DNA of 64,000 bases from NCBI GenBank assembly GCA_009363875.1, contig CM018683.1, positions 39,764,804-39,828,803 of the forward strand, read 5' to 3'. The position numbers were made by a program, and so were the translations under genes. Numbering within the stretch: the stretch's first letter is position 1; each line of letters starts with the position of its first letter. This document shows positions 21,271-32,938 of the stretch, piece by piece. The notes under the pieces were generated by a model. It saw nothing but the letters and a program-made list of their open reading frames with translations, searched no databases and had not been told where the DNA came from. The stretch comes from Mikania micrantha (lineage: Eukaryota > Streptophyta > Magnoliopsida > Asterales > Asteraceae).

Positions 21271-22353
21271 GTTATTTTCAAAAAGAAATTCTGTTTTATT
21301 TTTGCATGATCAGACTAGGTATAATTGATATTATAAGTTTGAGAACATTTATGTTTGATTAATTATTCACAAATTGGGGATGTGTTCAAGTAATTGGATT
21401 ATTATAAAATGTTTGATAATTTTGTTTAAACTGATTTCTTTACTAAGTAATTAAATTTAAAAGGAAAAGTATATTAACAATCATTGTAGACTTGTAATTT
21501 ATAAATAATTGTTATATAATATAAACAGATATGTTGAAAATTGTAATATAATATGATCTCATGTCTACATCTTTCTCAAACAAAAAGATTTTTGTTAATT
21601 GTGTTAGATTGCATTTTAATTGTTCTAAAAATTTAAAAATTCAAAAAGATTTTATTTTTATTCTTTAAAAATCTGATGTTAAATTGATAATGTTTGATTA
21701 TTTGTTTGACTTTTGAACAATTAAATATGAATTTTGGTTTGAATTTTAAAAGAAAAATCATGTTTTGAGAAGGTTCGCTGATATGGTTCGTGGGTAAGGT
21801 TCGCTGAGATAGGTTGTTGATAGGTTCGTGAAGATAGTTCGCTGATAGGGTTCGTGAAGATAGTTCGTGAGTTAGGGTTCGTAGAGATAGTTCGCAAGAT
21901 GGTTCGTCAAGAGGGTTCGCTGGAAAGGTTCGTGACATATAAATAAAGGGTTCGTGAAAATAGTTCGTCACTTTCATATTGATCACAGGCGACGAACCCT
22001 TGAAGGATTTTTTCGATTTTCGATCTTGGACCTCCCAGAGTTTTTGATTGTTATCATTAGATTCAGAATCATTTCGTGAACATTTCTAGGTAGAAATTTT
22101 GAAATTTAACCGAATAATTTGAGAGATCTGAGAGTTTTTAGAGTTTTTATGTTCGAATCTGTAATCTGACATTAATATGGTTAAAATCTAAAAATTGGAT
22201 AAACCATCTTTGTTAAAATTGTTCATCGATAAGTTTCGAACTTAAGTGCATGATTTTTTTTCATCAGATTAACTGTTTTTGAATTTTTTGATTCAAATGT
22301 TGAAATTGGGACGATGAACAGGTTCGCTGAACGAACCTTAGGTTCGCCAAACC

Positions 22354-22503
22354 TTAAAGGTTCGTTGGATTTGTATAGATTCGCCGAACCTTGAGGGTTC
22401 GTTGGATTTGTATAGGTTCGCCGAACCTTGAGGGTTCGTTGGATTTGTATAGGTTCGCCGAACCTTGGGGGTTCGTTAGTTTTGTATAGGTTCGTAGCGA
22501 ACC
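22354..22503. repeat. 37-bp tandem repeat, four copies
   Basis: Four units each holding GGGTTCGTTGGATTTGTAT and GGTTCGCCGAACC; the middle two are identical. It is a local expansion of the family palindrome just upstream of ORF3. Confidence 0.8.
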
Positions 22504-22755
22504 TTTGTTTTTTTTTTTAAAAAGCAACGAATCTTTTGGTCAAGGTTCGTTTGACTAACAAGGTTCGTTCATTTAAAAGGTTCGTTCAGGACAAGGTTCG
22601 GTCATTGCAAGGTTTGGTCATTGTAGGGTTCGTCTAGAAGTAGGGTTCGTCTAGAAGTAAGGTTCGTCTAAGAAGAATAGGTTCGCTGTTTTTTACTTAG
22701 AAATTTTTCTATTTTTCTTATTTTGTTAATTTTACTTAATTTTTGTTTCTAATTT

Positions 22756-22774
22756 CTTTTATTTCTATTTGTAG
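22756..22774 (+). promoter_or_regulatory. Splice-acceptor-like site at S1 ORF3
   Basis: A pyrimidine-rich tract ending CTATTTGTAG, two bases before the ORF3 ATG. S2 has a matching site (39778-39796). It suggests a spliced subgenomic mRNA for ORF3. Confidence 0.45.
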
Positions 22775-22776
22775 AA

Positions 22777-25700
22777 ATGGCGAACTTAGTTTTCGGAGAC
22801 AAACACAATATTTGTGCACACTTGGATCCAACAACCAAGAATGGTCAAGAGTTTCGACCAATGATCGAGTTTCTCAGAAGATCAAGGGTCTATCATGCTA
22901 TTTCTAGTTCAGTGCAGATATATAGATCTCATATTCAGAGTTTTTGGGGATCAGCTCGGATTATCTCTGTTGATGATGTGTACACTATAGATGCGAATGT
23001 GCTTGGACAAGCAATTCGTATAACTGAGGCTGATGTTAGGAGAGTATTACATTTTGGAGGTGAACTAGATGGTGTAACTCTTATTCCTGAGAGTTGCATC
23101 AAAGGTTGTTTTCTACGTATCAGATACTTCGGAGATTATAATTCCATATCAATCAAGAAGGGAAAGCTACCACTGCAATATAAGTTTCTAGCACATGTGT
23201 TGCTGCATTGCCTTAGCATGAGGAAAGGCACATTTGATGAGTTGAGAGACTTGATGCGATCTGCCATGGTTGCGCTTATATTGAACAAACCGTTCAATTT
23301 TTCTGGCATGATCTTTCGGTATATGTGTGACAACATCACAAAGGCTAAGGATAGGTTTTACATGTATCCTAGATTTGTGCAAATGTTGATTGATGAGAGG
23401 TTTCCTGAAGGTCAGCTACCCAGGGAAGTTGGAGATTTGTTGAAGCTTAAACAAATGACTGATTCAAGTTTGGGTCAAGTCAGAGTGTATCAAAGAACTG
23501 GGGATGCTGTACAAGAAAAGGATTTGATTGCTCATTGTGCCAGGGCAAATTATGTTGCACCTGAGAATGATGCATGGAGGCATGTTGATTCAGAGTCTGA
23601 TAATGAAGATGTTGAAGCTGATGATACTCAAGCACCACCTCCACCTCCTCCAAGGCAACAAACAAAGAAGAAGAATACTGGTCAATCTTCTCAATCTACT
23701 TCTCAAGCTAAATCATCTCAAGAGCAATCTTCTCAAGAACCTCTGGAAGTTGATGTATCTGGGATGCAGACAGAGACTGTTGCTGCTGATGATGATCAAG
23801 TGGAATCTTCTGATACAGAGTCAGAATATGAGATGGTTCAGGAAGGAAATCAGATGGTGAAGAGACGGAAAAGAAAATTTGTTGAAAAGGATGCTGAGGA
23901 GAAGGAAGAGAAAGAAGATCCTATTTTTGTACCAGATGAACCTGAATCTTCTAAACCAAAGAAGATAAAAGAATGGCCAAGAGAGGGCCTTATGAGAAGA
24001 TAAAGACAAAGACTGATAAGACCATTGTGTCTTCACCTGTGATTGTCTCTTCAGTTCCTGCTTTTGTTTCTCCTGTGGTTTCTTCAGTTTTTGTGACTAC
24101 TACTCATGTGTCTACTGTACAAACTCCTGAGTTTGTACATGTAGCTTCTTTCACATCATCTTTTGTAGAAGCCACTACTGTATCTTCAGTGCCAGAGACT
24201 TCTATTCCTCAGGATTCAATTCCTAGAGATGACTTATTTTCAGGGCTTGATGATTTGGGTGATATTAATTTTACTGTGAATTATGATGATACAGATCTTA
24301 AAAGAAGATTGTCTATGCTTTCAAAGGAATTTGAAGAATACAAGAAAGAAAAAGAAAAGGTTGTTGCTGATAAACCATCTTCTTCTAGTTCTGGGCTAAA
24401 TGAGTTAAAAACTCAAATGGATTTGATGATGAAGTGGAAAGAAGAAGAGGTTGCTGAGAAGAAAGTGATGAAAGATAAAATTTCTGAGTTGGAGTTTTTG
24501 GTTAAACTACAATTTGAAGATATTATTGATCTGAAGAATGAAAACACTGATTTAAGATTCAAGATCAAAGAGTTGGAATCAAAAGTTACAAAGTCTGAAG
24601 CATCCAGTTCAAAAGTTGATAAAGTGTTTGTTGATATTGATGCAGAAGAAGAGAAGAAGGTGGAGAAGATAGAGAAGGTAGAAGAAGAAGAGGATGAAGA
24701 AGCAGTTGATTATGGAGATACTGATGTTGATGAACATCCAGATGATTTGGATTACCATGGTGATGATGAGAATGGTGGTGATGGTGCTGGTGGTGTTGAG
24801 AGTGGTGCTGGTAGTTTGAATTCTGTGACTGGAGCTATTGTGGTTTATACTCCTTCTATATTGGCTGCTGATGCTGTTCCTTTGACTTCTGTATCTTCTA
24901 ATAGAGCTAGGGATTGTACTGAAGTTGATTTTGAAGACTTAGATGAAATAGAACATCCCATGGCTATTCTTGATTATTCTCTGCCTACTTTTCTTGATTT
25001 ATTTAAAATGCATTCTGATATAGATTTGCAGAGAAACATTGTTGAGATTCAAGTTTATCAAGAAAGAGAAGAAGGAGAAATTTTGGGTGACTACTCATTT
25101 CAAGATTATCAATCTGTTTTTGATGATGATAAGGATGATGATGATGATTTGATGTTTGATTTTGAAGAATATGATGATAGTGATTTGTCTGATTTTGATA
25201 AAGATGTTATTGATGAAGAATTGCTGAATCTAAACATGATGGAGAAGATTTTTGAAGTTGGAAGTATGTCAAGCTCAACTTTGAATCCAATTAGAGAAAA
25301 GACAAATTTGGATTACTGGAAGGAATTTCAAGATGAAACAAAGTATATCATTGATCATTTGCATTCTTTTAAGATTATGAGGGAAGTGTATGTAGATAAA
25401 GATTCAGACAACCTAACTAAACAATCCACAAAGTTCAAGATTGGATCTAAATCCAAGATGATTGGGAAGATTATTAGTTATGGTTATTTTCATTACATTC
25501 CTGGAAGTTTGTCTGATAAAGGTTGTTATGTAGTAAAAAGGGTTGATGGATGTCAATATTTTGGAAAGCTACTGATTTGATGAGTCTACCAGCTTTTGAA
25601 TGCAAAGTTCTTTCAAGATTAAGAATGATAAAGCCTATTCAGACTCGACATAATGAAATTTTTGAAAATTTGTTAAAGAAAGAAGGTCGTTTTGGGTGGA

Positions 25701-26293
25701 GTTTGTTATCTCCCCAGTTCAGGGAAAGATTTAAAGATTATGTGAAGCCCAAAGTTTATAAAAGACCAAGACTCAGAAAAGTTGAACAAGATTGGAATCC
25801 ATATTTCAAGTTTTGGTTTTATGATGAAAGAACTTCAGAAGGCATTATTGTGTTGAAGCAGGAAGAAAACTGGAGAGTGATACGAATGCTTGATCCTATA
25901 TGGATTGTGAATTGTTCAAGAGATGATATTATTTTGTTGAATTCATCTCAGATATATGCTGAAGATGGATATCATGATGTGGGAGTAAGTTTTAAAGACA
26001 TGGCAATTCAATATCAAACCATTGCACAAATGTGTTTTACTTTGGGAATACATTCTGGTTGCAATTGGAATGATGTGAATTATCTTTATACTGAGTTGAT
26101 GCAAGTGCAAAAGGAGAGAGATGATAGAGATTATAGATTGGAAGCAGAAAGACTTGCGAAGATACCACGTTCGATGGTGATACGAGCGGTGGATAATGTG
26201 ATTGCTGAAGTTGGTGAATCGAGTGGATTAAAAGACAAAGTTGAAGAAACCATTGAAGATAAAGTTGAAGAAATAACTGAAGTCAAAGATTGA
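22777..26293 (+). pseudogene. S1 ORF3 (so-called env-like), two frame breaks
   Basis: Three overlapping frames (22777-24003, 23973-25580, 25550-26293) together parallel the S2 ORF3 from end to end, about 1170 codons. N-terminal domain (about 1-230): HNICAHLD, FLRRSR, GCFLR, LNKPFNFS and MYPRF shared with S2. Middle: proline run, Ser/Glu/Asp-rich disorder, a coiled coil and an Asp-rich stretch. C-terminal domain: GCYVVKR, YDERTSEGIIVL, DPIW and IHSGCNW. Breaks near 23965 and 25560 each fit loss of one base, the second in a T run. No signal peptide, membrane segment or glycosylation-rich ectodomain is evident, so an envelope role is not supported. The start is the ATG at 22777, two bases after an acceptor-like AG. 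Product function is unknown. If the breaks are sequencing errors the gene may be intact. Confidence 0.8.
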
Positions 26294-26314
26294 AGATTTT
26301 GATAGCAAACATTT

Positions 26315-26322
26315 AGGGGGAG
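26315..26322 (+). other. S1 terminal polypurine tract
   Basis: AGGGGGAG two bases before the 3' LTR start TGTTAG, 22 bases after the ORF3 stop. Confidence 0.85.
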
Positions 26323-26324
26323 TT

Positions 26325-26801
26325 TGTTAGTGCATATTTGAAATTGTTTGCTATTCAAAAGTTGTATTTATTTTGAATTGTAAAGGGTTCGGCTAGGTTT
26401 GTCAAGGTTCGTTTGGCCCACGAACCTAGACAGGTTCGGCGAACCTATTGTGTCTAAAGGTTCGGCGAACCTATAACCTTGATATGGTTCGTCTGTCAAA
26501 TCTAAAGGTTCGTTTAGCAAACCTTAGGGTTCGGCTCACGAACCTAAGGTTCGCTGGTTTTGTAACTATATATAGTTGTTGTGTTTGTTATTTCAGTAGA
26601 TTTTTGCTGAGTGCTTTTAGAGATCTGCTGATATTCTCTGTGTGAGAAGTTTGATCTTGTAATCATTTGTTGATAATACAAGAAGTTTTTATTGAATTGC
26701 TTGTGTTCTTGAGTTTTATACATATCAACTATGGATTCCGCACGTATTTGATAGTTAGTAGAGCTTGTATTTCGATCCTGAACGGTTTCACCAAACCAAC
26801 A
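26325..26801 (+). repeat. S1 3' LTR (477 bp)
   Basis: Same length and ends as the 5' LTR with one substitution. It is followed by TCATT, the right target-site copy. Confidence 0.95.
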
Positions 26802-26806
26802 TCATT
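26802..26806. other. Right target-site copy of S1 (TCATT)
   Basis: Pairs with TCGTT at 13094-13098; one mismatch in a CpG. Confidence 0.65.
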
Positions 26807-27624
26807 CATAATAACAGAACGTGCATTCAATTCAAATCTTTCGACATAATGATCACAACTAAAATTTAACAAAAACCAAGAGTTATTTCTTACACAACAA
26901 AATGTAGCCATTCAAATGCAATAATAGTGGTGATTATTCATCACCATGGTTTTCTGACAAGTTGTCTCGCCCACCTCCACCATTATCCTACATCTTTGCT
27001 TTTCCCTTATTCCCTTTTCCAAAAGGTCCACCTGACACATAACAAAAATAGTTCAGTATAAACTGGTGAGTTCTAAGTTTAATAAAATTAGAACATATTT
27101 ATATGTGATATTGTATCATATTTACTTTGATAATTCCACATTTTTTATTTAAGAACCCCAACAAATATTTTGAATTATCTTTCTATCACATATAATTAAA
27201 TTGGGAGTATATTTAAGCAACATTTCAAATAAGTCACTGTCTTAGGGTCACGTTCACCCTCTGCCAGGCCAGTCGTCAGCAGCCACTTTCAGTCAATTGA
27301 TCAACTACCCCCATATAAATGACATCATGATCAGGGCTATTCCTCCCCGAGCTAATAGGTTAAAATCTCAACACTATGAGACCGACAACATTCAACTTAA
27401 TAAGTTAGATGCATAAATAATAGCACACAATTCCAATACATAGTTTACATAATTATAAAATCGTATTCAATTATGTGCCAGGTCAAAATATTAGTGAAAT
27501 AGAGCATCATAGAACTCACGTGGTTGTTCTCTTACTTTAACCTTCTTTAATTCGCCAACCAAGTATCAAGGACCTATAATATCATTCACAATACTATTTA
27601 ATGTTTTATAGAGATTTACGAATG

Positions 27625-28000
27625 TTTTTTTTCATTCGTAGAGATTCGTAACTTATAAATTTGTTCATTCGCAAAGTTATGTTTGCGTAAACATTTGTAG
27701 CTACTCATTCGTAAGTATACTAGGTATGATATATAGTAGTTCGCAAATGTTCATAATTCTTAAATTACACATGTTCAAACATTATGAGTATCATACACTT
27801 GTTCAGAATTGCTTAAGATTACTCAATCGCAATTGTTTCAAGTACAATTTTTACTCATTCGCAAAGGTTCATGATCATTCGCAAAACTTCCAAGACTACT
27901 GATTTACTTGTTCGCAATTGTTCAGAATCATTCATCCGCAATTGCACCCAGTACTGAGTACTTGTTCGCAAATACTTCAGATTACTCGTTCGCAATTGTT
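27625..28000. repeat. CATTCG / GTTCGC word cluster in the T2 LTR
   Basis: CATTCGCAA, CATTCGTA and TTCGCAATTGTT recur about ten times. The core resembles the palindrome clusters of S0, S1 and S2 although this is a Gypsy LTR. Confidence 0.6.
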
Positions 28001-28765
28001 TTAAGTAAAATCTATTCATTCTATCATGAGTCTCTTTTGCTAATGTTATTGCTCATGATACAAATCTTGTTTCCAAATTTCTAAATTCACTGGTACAATA
28101 TATCTTATTTTCAAAATTACACATTTTTTTACAGAAATTACATATCTACTTGATACAACATACATAGAGAATCATTAATTCTACAAAATCCCCAATTTAT
28201 ACGAAATAAGCCCTTTTTGGTTTTCTCTTCCAAAAATTTACCTTAAAATAACAGTACACCAGTTTACTGGTTCAGTTCACTAATCAAGTACCAAATCTTC
28301 TGCAACCCTCAAGGTTGCTACCAAACTCTTCGGTCCAATTTAGGCAAACCTAAAACCGGTTACTTGGTATCATTTCTTTCCAACCCCTGTCACTATATCC
28401 TCTTTAGATTAAGGGTTCTTCCCTTATACTTCAGGTTCCCTAAACCCTCATTATCTTCTCCTATTGAGAGGACCAAAACTTGAAAAGAGATGTGACATGA
28501 AATAAGAATTCCTCAACCTTGATTGCACGGTATGGATGCAACAAAAGGTTAAGGAATGACCCCGCAGTTTACTGCGGTGTCATAGTTGCTAGGGTGGCGG
28601 AATTCCTGGCATGCAATAACAATTCCCCATTCCCGTCGCTATGGATAGAAATTATGTCCCTATGCGGGTTCCAGTTTGGGTCTCTACCTGCCTAGAAGTG
28701 GAATCTTGGGAGTTCAAGCAGAGTCTTTGACATGCGATAAGAATTCTTCTTGATCGGAGACGTTA

Positions 28766-28770
28766 GAAGC
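28766..28770. other. Left target-site copy of S2 (GAAGC)
   Basis: GAAGC here and at 43982-43986, a perfect 5-bp duplication. Confidence 0.92.
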
Positions 28771-29418
28771 TGTTGATGCATGTTTATTGTCCCTAGTTCA
28801 GTTTTGTAACTCTTATCATGTAAATGTTCAAAGTATTAATGGAAGTTGTCTTTATATCTATTTCATAATGTTTATTTCTATTGATTATTGTCTATTAATG
28901 TTTATCTAGTTGTTTGATTTGATTATAAACTGTTTGAGTATGAAGTACTCTCATTCGGCCGAATGACTCTAGAATGAAGTCATTCGGCGAATGAAGGTTA
29001 TAGCGAATGTCTGAGTTCCGAATGAGTCATTCGCCGAATGACTCATTCGAATGTCTGCTCATTCGAGCTTGGTCATTCGCCGAATGAGCTGCTTCGGCCA
29101 CTCATTCGGCCGAATGACTACAGCCTATATATAGATGTTCAAATCATTTCAAACCTAACTTTCCAGAGCCCTCCTTCTTCCCTAGCACTCCAGTGTCAAA
29201 ACCCTTGAAGATTTGAGAGGTTCTTGTGCTTCCAAGTTCGATTCTCAACCCGTGGTGTTCGATCGTTGCTTCCAAGTTGTTCCTACAGCCTCGGATCACC
29301 ACGGTTTCTGTTGGTTTCGTTTGGAAAACCCTGGAATAGGATTCCGCACTATCCCAGAGGTTATCGAGTAGTTTTTCATTGGATTCGGATTGTTTCCGAG
29401 CTCCAAATCGGTCCAACA
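28771..29418 (+). repeat. S2 5' LTR (648 bp)
   Basis: Starts TGTTGATGCATG, ends GGTCCAACA. CATTCG palindromes cluster at 28950-29120 ahead of the TATA box. I found no difference from the 3' LTR by eye. Confidence 0.96.
29126..29133 (+). promoter_or_regulatory. TATA box of the S2 LTR
   Basis: TATATATA immediately after the last CATTCGGCCGAATG palindrome; the 3' LTR copy is at 43689-43696. Confidence 0.6.
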
Positions 29419-29421
29419 AAG

Positions 29422-29433
29422 TGGTATCAGAGC
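29422..29433 (+). other. S2 primer-binding site
   Basis: TGGTATCAGAGC, a full 12-base match to initiator Met-tRNA, three bases after the LTR. Confidence 0.92.
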
Positions 29434-30021
29434 TTTGGCTCTTGATTCTACTCGATTTCCACTCAAAATCAACAGATCTGAGATTCCCAAAACCCTGATT
29501 TTCGTAACTTCCAAAAACCCTAAGTTTCTTGCTTCCAAAGTCACTATTTCATTGAGATTTTAAGTGTTTTTGTGGTTCATTTGATCTAGTTTCTTCCCAA
29601 TTGGTTAATAATCATGTCTTGAAGTTCTGTGCAAAATTTGGTGGTTAGATCTGGTCAAAATCGAAAGATATCGCGATTTTCGTTGTAAAAAAACCCCAGA
29701 TCGCCGAATGACTCTGGCGGCCGAATAAGATCAGCCGAATAGCCTCCCATTCGCCGAATAGCTCTCATTCGGCGAATAGCTCCTTCGCCATTCACATTCG
29801 CCGAATAAGCCCCATTCTCAATCCTCATTCGGCGAAAGACTTCATTCGACTTGCCATTCGCCGAATAGGTCATTCGACTTACCCATTCGCCAGTTCTCAT
29901 ACTCAGTCTCTCATTCGCCAATTTCCACACATTCGGCCCCCGACATTCGCCAGTTTAGCACTCATTCGCCAGTTTGCTTCTGAAATTTTTCTAAGTGTTG
30001 AATCTTATTACTTCTGATCAA
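29434..30021 (+). repeat. S2 leader with CATTCG cluster
   Basis: Untranslated. From 29700 to 29975 CATTCGCC, CATTCGGCGAA and CGCCGAAT recur about fifteen times, ending shortly before gag. This parallels the S1 leader, with a different flanking base pair in the palindrome. Confidence 0.8.
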
Positions 30022-32938
30022 ATGGAGGATTTAGCTCTCATGGCTAACCAAAACCATCGCATTCAGACTCTCTTGTTGACAGAGAATGAGACAGGGAACT
30101 CAAACAAAGCTCCTAAGTTATTGAATTTAGATGATTACCCTCACTGGAAATATAGATTTGAGATCCACATCAATGGGGTAGATACAAATCTGTGGATGAT
30201 GATTGAAGGAGGTTATCTGCGGCCTCTGAATGAAGATGGAACTCCTATGCTAGTCACACGGATGACTGAGCCTCAGAGGAAGCTGTATGATTATGAGAAG
30301 AAAGCCTATGCTATTTTGTCACAGTCCATTGCCACTGATATCTTCCATCAGTTTAGACAGTTTCCTTCGGCTAAGCTTCTGTGGGATGCATTGCAGCAAA
30401 GATATGAGGGTAATGATGCTTTGAAGAGCATTAAGTCTAAAGCTTTGAAAAAGGAATTCAAAAGCTTTATGTATGTGGGAAATGAGTCCCTTGATGAGTT
30501 GATTGCAAGGTTTTATCATCTGTTGAGTGAGCTGTTCAACCACGAGGTCAAAACCACAACTCAAGAGAAGATTCAATGTTTGGCAGATGCACTACCTCCA
30601 AAATGGGAGTCCTTCTTGATGGTACTCAAGCAAAATCAGATGATGGCTCATATGGACATCAATGATTTCATTCAGAAGCTAAAAGAGCAGGAGATAGAGA
30701 ACAAATGGAAGGCCAAGAGGGTTGCACAAGTTCAAGATCCTTCTCTATACTACTCCACTCCAACAGTTGATAAGTCTACAACTCATGCTCCTCTGAAAAC
30801 TGCCTTTGTGTCTAAAGCTTCTGAAGCCCCATCTGCAGCTCAGATGCACTTTAGCCCATCTTCTTCATCGAGCTCACAACAAGAGCATCATCAGCCTACT
30901 GCAAGTCTGAAAACAGAGAACTTTGATAAAGTCACAGTTGAGATTGCTAAAGAGCACATGGGTCTTCTGTCAACATTGGTTAGTTCATATGATGGATTGG
31001 TTGCTGGTCAGATCGGCAATCCATATTTGACCAATGATGACTACTCTCAAATTGATCCTGATGATATGGAAAGAATTGACATCATGTGGGCATTGGCTAG
31101 TGCAGTCAGAAGAGCTAAGGAGTTTGTGAAGAGGACAGGAAAAGACATCAATCTAAACAAGGAGTCCAAGTTTGGATTTGATATGGCTTCTGTTACATGC
31201 TACAACTGTGTTGAGAAAGGACACTTTGCTAGACAATGCAAACAGCCGAAGAAAGCTGGAAACAAAACCCATTTCAGCATCAGAAGTCTGCCCCTGCAAA
31301 TTCTGAAAGGCGATTAGTTCCTATTGATTCTCCTACAACAACTGGATCTTCATCTTCTGGTAGTAAAGCCTTAATGGTTCAACAAGATGAAGGTGTAAAT
31401 TGGGACTTTAGATTCAATGCTGACAAGGAAGATCAAGAGAAAGCATGTGTGGCAGAGATTCAGAATTCTGATGACATTGATGAAGAAAGCTGTCAGGGAG
31501 ATGTGTTGGTGACTGATGACAAGGCATCAAGTTCAGACTCAGAAAGTTTGACGGATTCTGACACTCAAGAATCTGATGGAGAAGCTGATGACTCTTCAAC
31601 TCAATTTGCTTTGATGGCAAACTCGTCTGCTTCTACTGATTCTTCTGAGCAGGTATACACTGATTGTTCATCTTCTCAATCTGATTGTTTCAATTGTGTT
31701 GATCTTAGGAGCAAGGTCCTTGCTTACCAGAAGCATAACAGTGATCTGATGACCGATCTTGACTTGTGCATTGAAGCAAACAAAGTTTTAAAATCTAATG
31801 AAAAGGATTTTCAAAATAAAATTGATCTTTTAAATAGACAATTGCATGAGGCCGAGATCGCTGTTCTGAACAAGCAAGATGCTATTACTTCTTATCTCAA
31901 TACCATAAATGAGATTAAGAAGAAATTAGCATTAGTTGAGTGTGATTATGAGACTTTGGGACAGAAGCTCAAGAGCTATGAGAGCTCCTCTTATATCATT
32001 GAGCATATGATCAGTAGGGGTACTGATCAGGGGAAGGAAAAGGTTAATTATCAAAAATGTCCTCCACCAATCCTAAATGCCTTTGTCAACACTCCAAATG
32101 ACAAAGACGTAAAGGACTTTCAAGTTACTACTCCATTAGTAGTTGATCCAGTTAGTCTGAGTGAAAATCAGAGTTCATCTCAGACTAAGGATTCAAGGGT
32201 GGATGGAATCGTGGAAGATTGGGTTTCTGATTCCGAGGATGAATCAGAGTATTCATCAAAGCAGAGTACTCCTCGGAATCAAATTACTAGTGTCATGAAA
32301 GGTGACCCAATCTCCAAATCAAAGATTTACAAGGAACTATGCTTTGTTAAAGCTTCACAGGAGTCTGAAGCTAATTGTGCTACCAAATCAGCTCAGTTTG
32401 GTAACAAAGGAAGGAAGGGTTTGGGTTTCAAGCAAGATTGTCAAAATCAAATGTTTTTAAATCAACTAAAAAGTCATTTTCTGATTTAAAACACTTTCAT
32501 AAAAAAGGTGTTAAAGTCTGTTTTGAGTGTGGTGAACCAGGGCACATTGTGAGGTTTTGCCCTCAGTTGATCAGACCTAAGGTTGTCCCTTTCATAACCT
32601 TAAAGTCTGCTTTACCAAAACCTAGCAAATCTGTGTCTAAATCTTTTCAGTCAAAATCTTCATTTCACACTCAGCCTAAGGGTTCAGACAAGGGTAAGGG
32701 AAAGTTGGAAACATTGGTGGTTCCAAATGAGATTAATGTTAACCAATCAAAACAATCATCCATTTATCTGAAAACCTCTTTTGATAAAAATGCAATTTGG
32801 AAAGTTAAATCATCTGAGGTGTCTGTTCCACAAATTTCAGATAAACCTATTCCTAAGGGAAAATGGATCGATGTTTGGATCCGAGACTCAATGGGTCAAC
32901 CCAAGACCGTAAAGGCTTGGGTTCCCAATGTAAACTGA
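30022..32938 (+). pseudogene. gag: S2 Gag, two frame breaks
   Basis: Collinear with S1 Gag. The ATG at 30022 is chosen because the following MANQNHRIQ aligns with MASQNTKVQ of S1. Capsid region with DDYPHWKYRFE and an ADALPPKW block, a CCHC knuckle CYNCVEKGHFARQC (near 31197), an acidic/Ser-rich coiled-coil region, and a second knuckle CFECGEPGHIVRFC (near 32518). The third knuckle seen in S1 was not found. Frames shift near 31272 and near 32445, each consistent with loss of one base in a short T or A run. Gag would form the particle; as written the product stops soon after the first knuckle. The end TGATAG is 19 bases before the pol acceptor-like site. Confidence 0.88.

Larger units (their letters stand above)
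20625..22776 (+). other. S1 spacer between pol and ORF3
   Basis: About 2.15 kb of AT-rich DNA with no credible gene. It holds a degenerate three-fold repeat (21005-21270), a dense GGTTCG cluster (21770-22690) and a 37-bp tandem repeat (22354-22503). It ends in a T-rich acceptor-like tract at the ORF3 start. Confidence 0.8.
13099..26801 (+). mobile_element. S1: near-intact Sirevirus-like Ty1/Copia retrotransposon (13.7 kb)
   Basis: Full-length element inserted in the T2 LTR. Layout: LTR, PBS, leader, gag, pol, internal PPT-like tract, 2.2 kb spacer, ORF3, PPT, LTR. The Sirevirus assignment rests on the long gag with several CCHC knuckles and a coiled coil, the AGGGGGAG tract, the third ORF after pol, and the reiterated palindromes; it is inference from known family traits. 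The LTRs differ at one site out of 477, so the insertion is young. gag and pol are uninterrupted; ORF3 has two frame breaks. Confidence 0.93.
26807..28770 (-). repeat. T2 LTR, segment 2
   Basis: Continuation of the G1 5' LTR between S1 and S2. It contains a GGGTGAACGTGACCCT word (minus strand, near 27255) shared with the forward LTR fragment at 47377-47393. It also holds an ATTCG/GTTCG cluster at 27625-28000 and a repeated AAGAATTC block at 28500-28750. No gene. Confidence 0.6.

Noticed and set aside
29224..29445. Open frames in the S2 LTR on both strands (also 43707-44038)
   Set aside because: Identical LTR sequence in both copies; open by chance in a GC-richer stretch.
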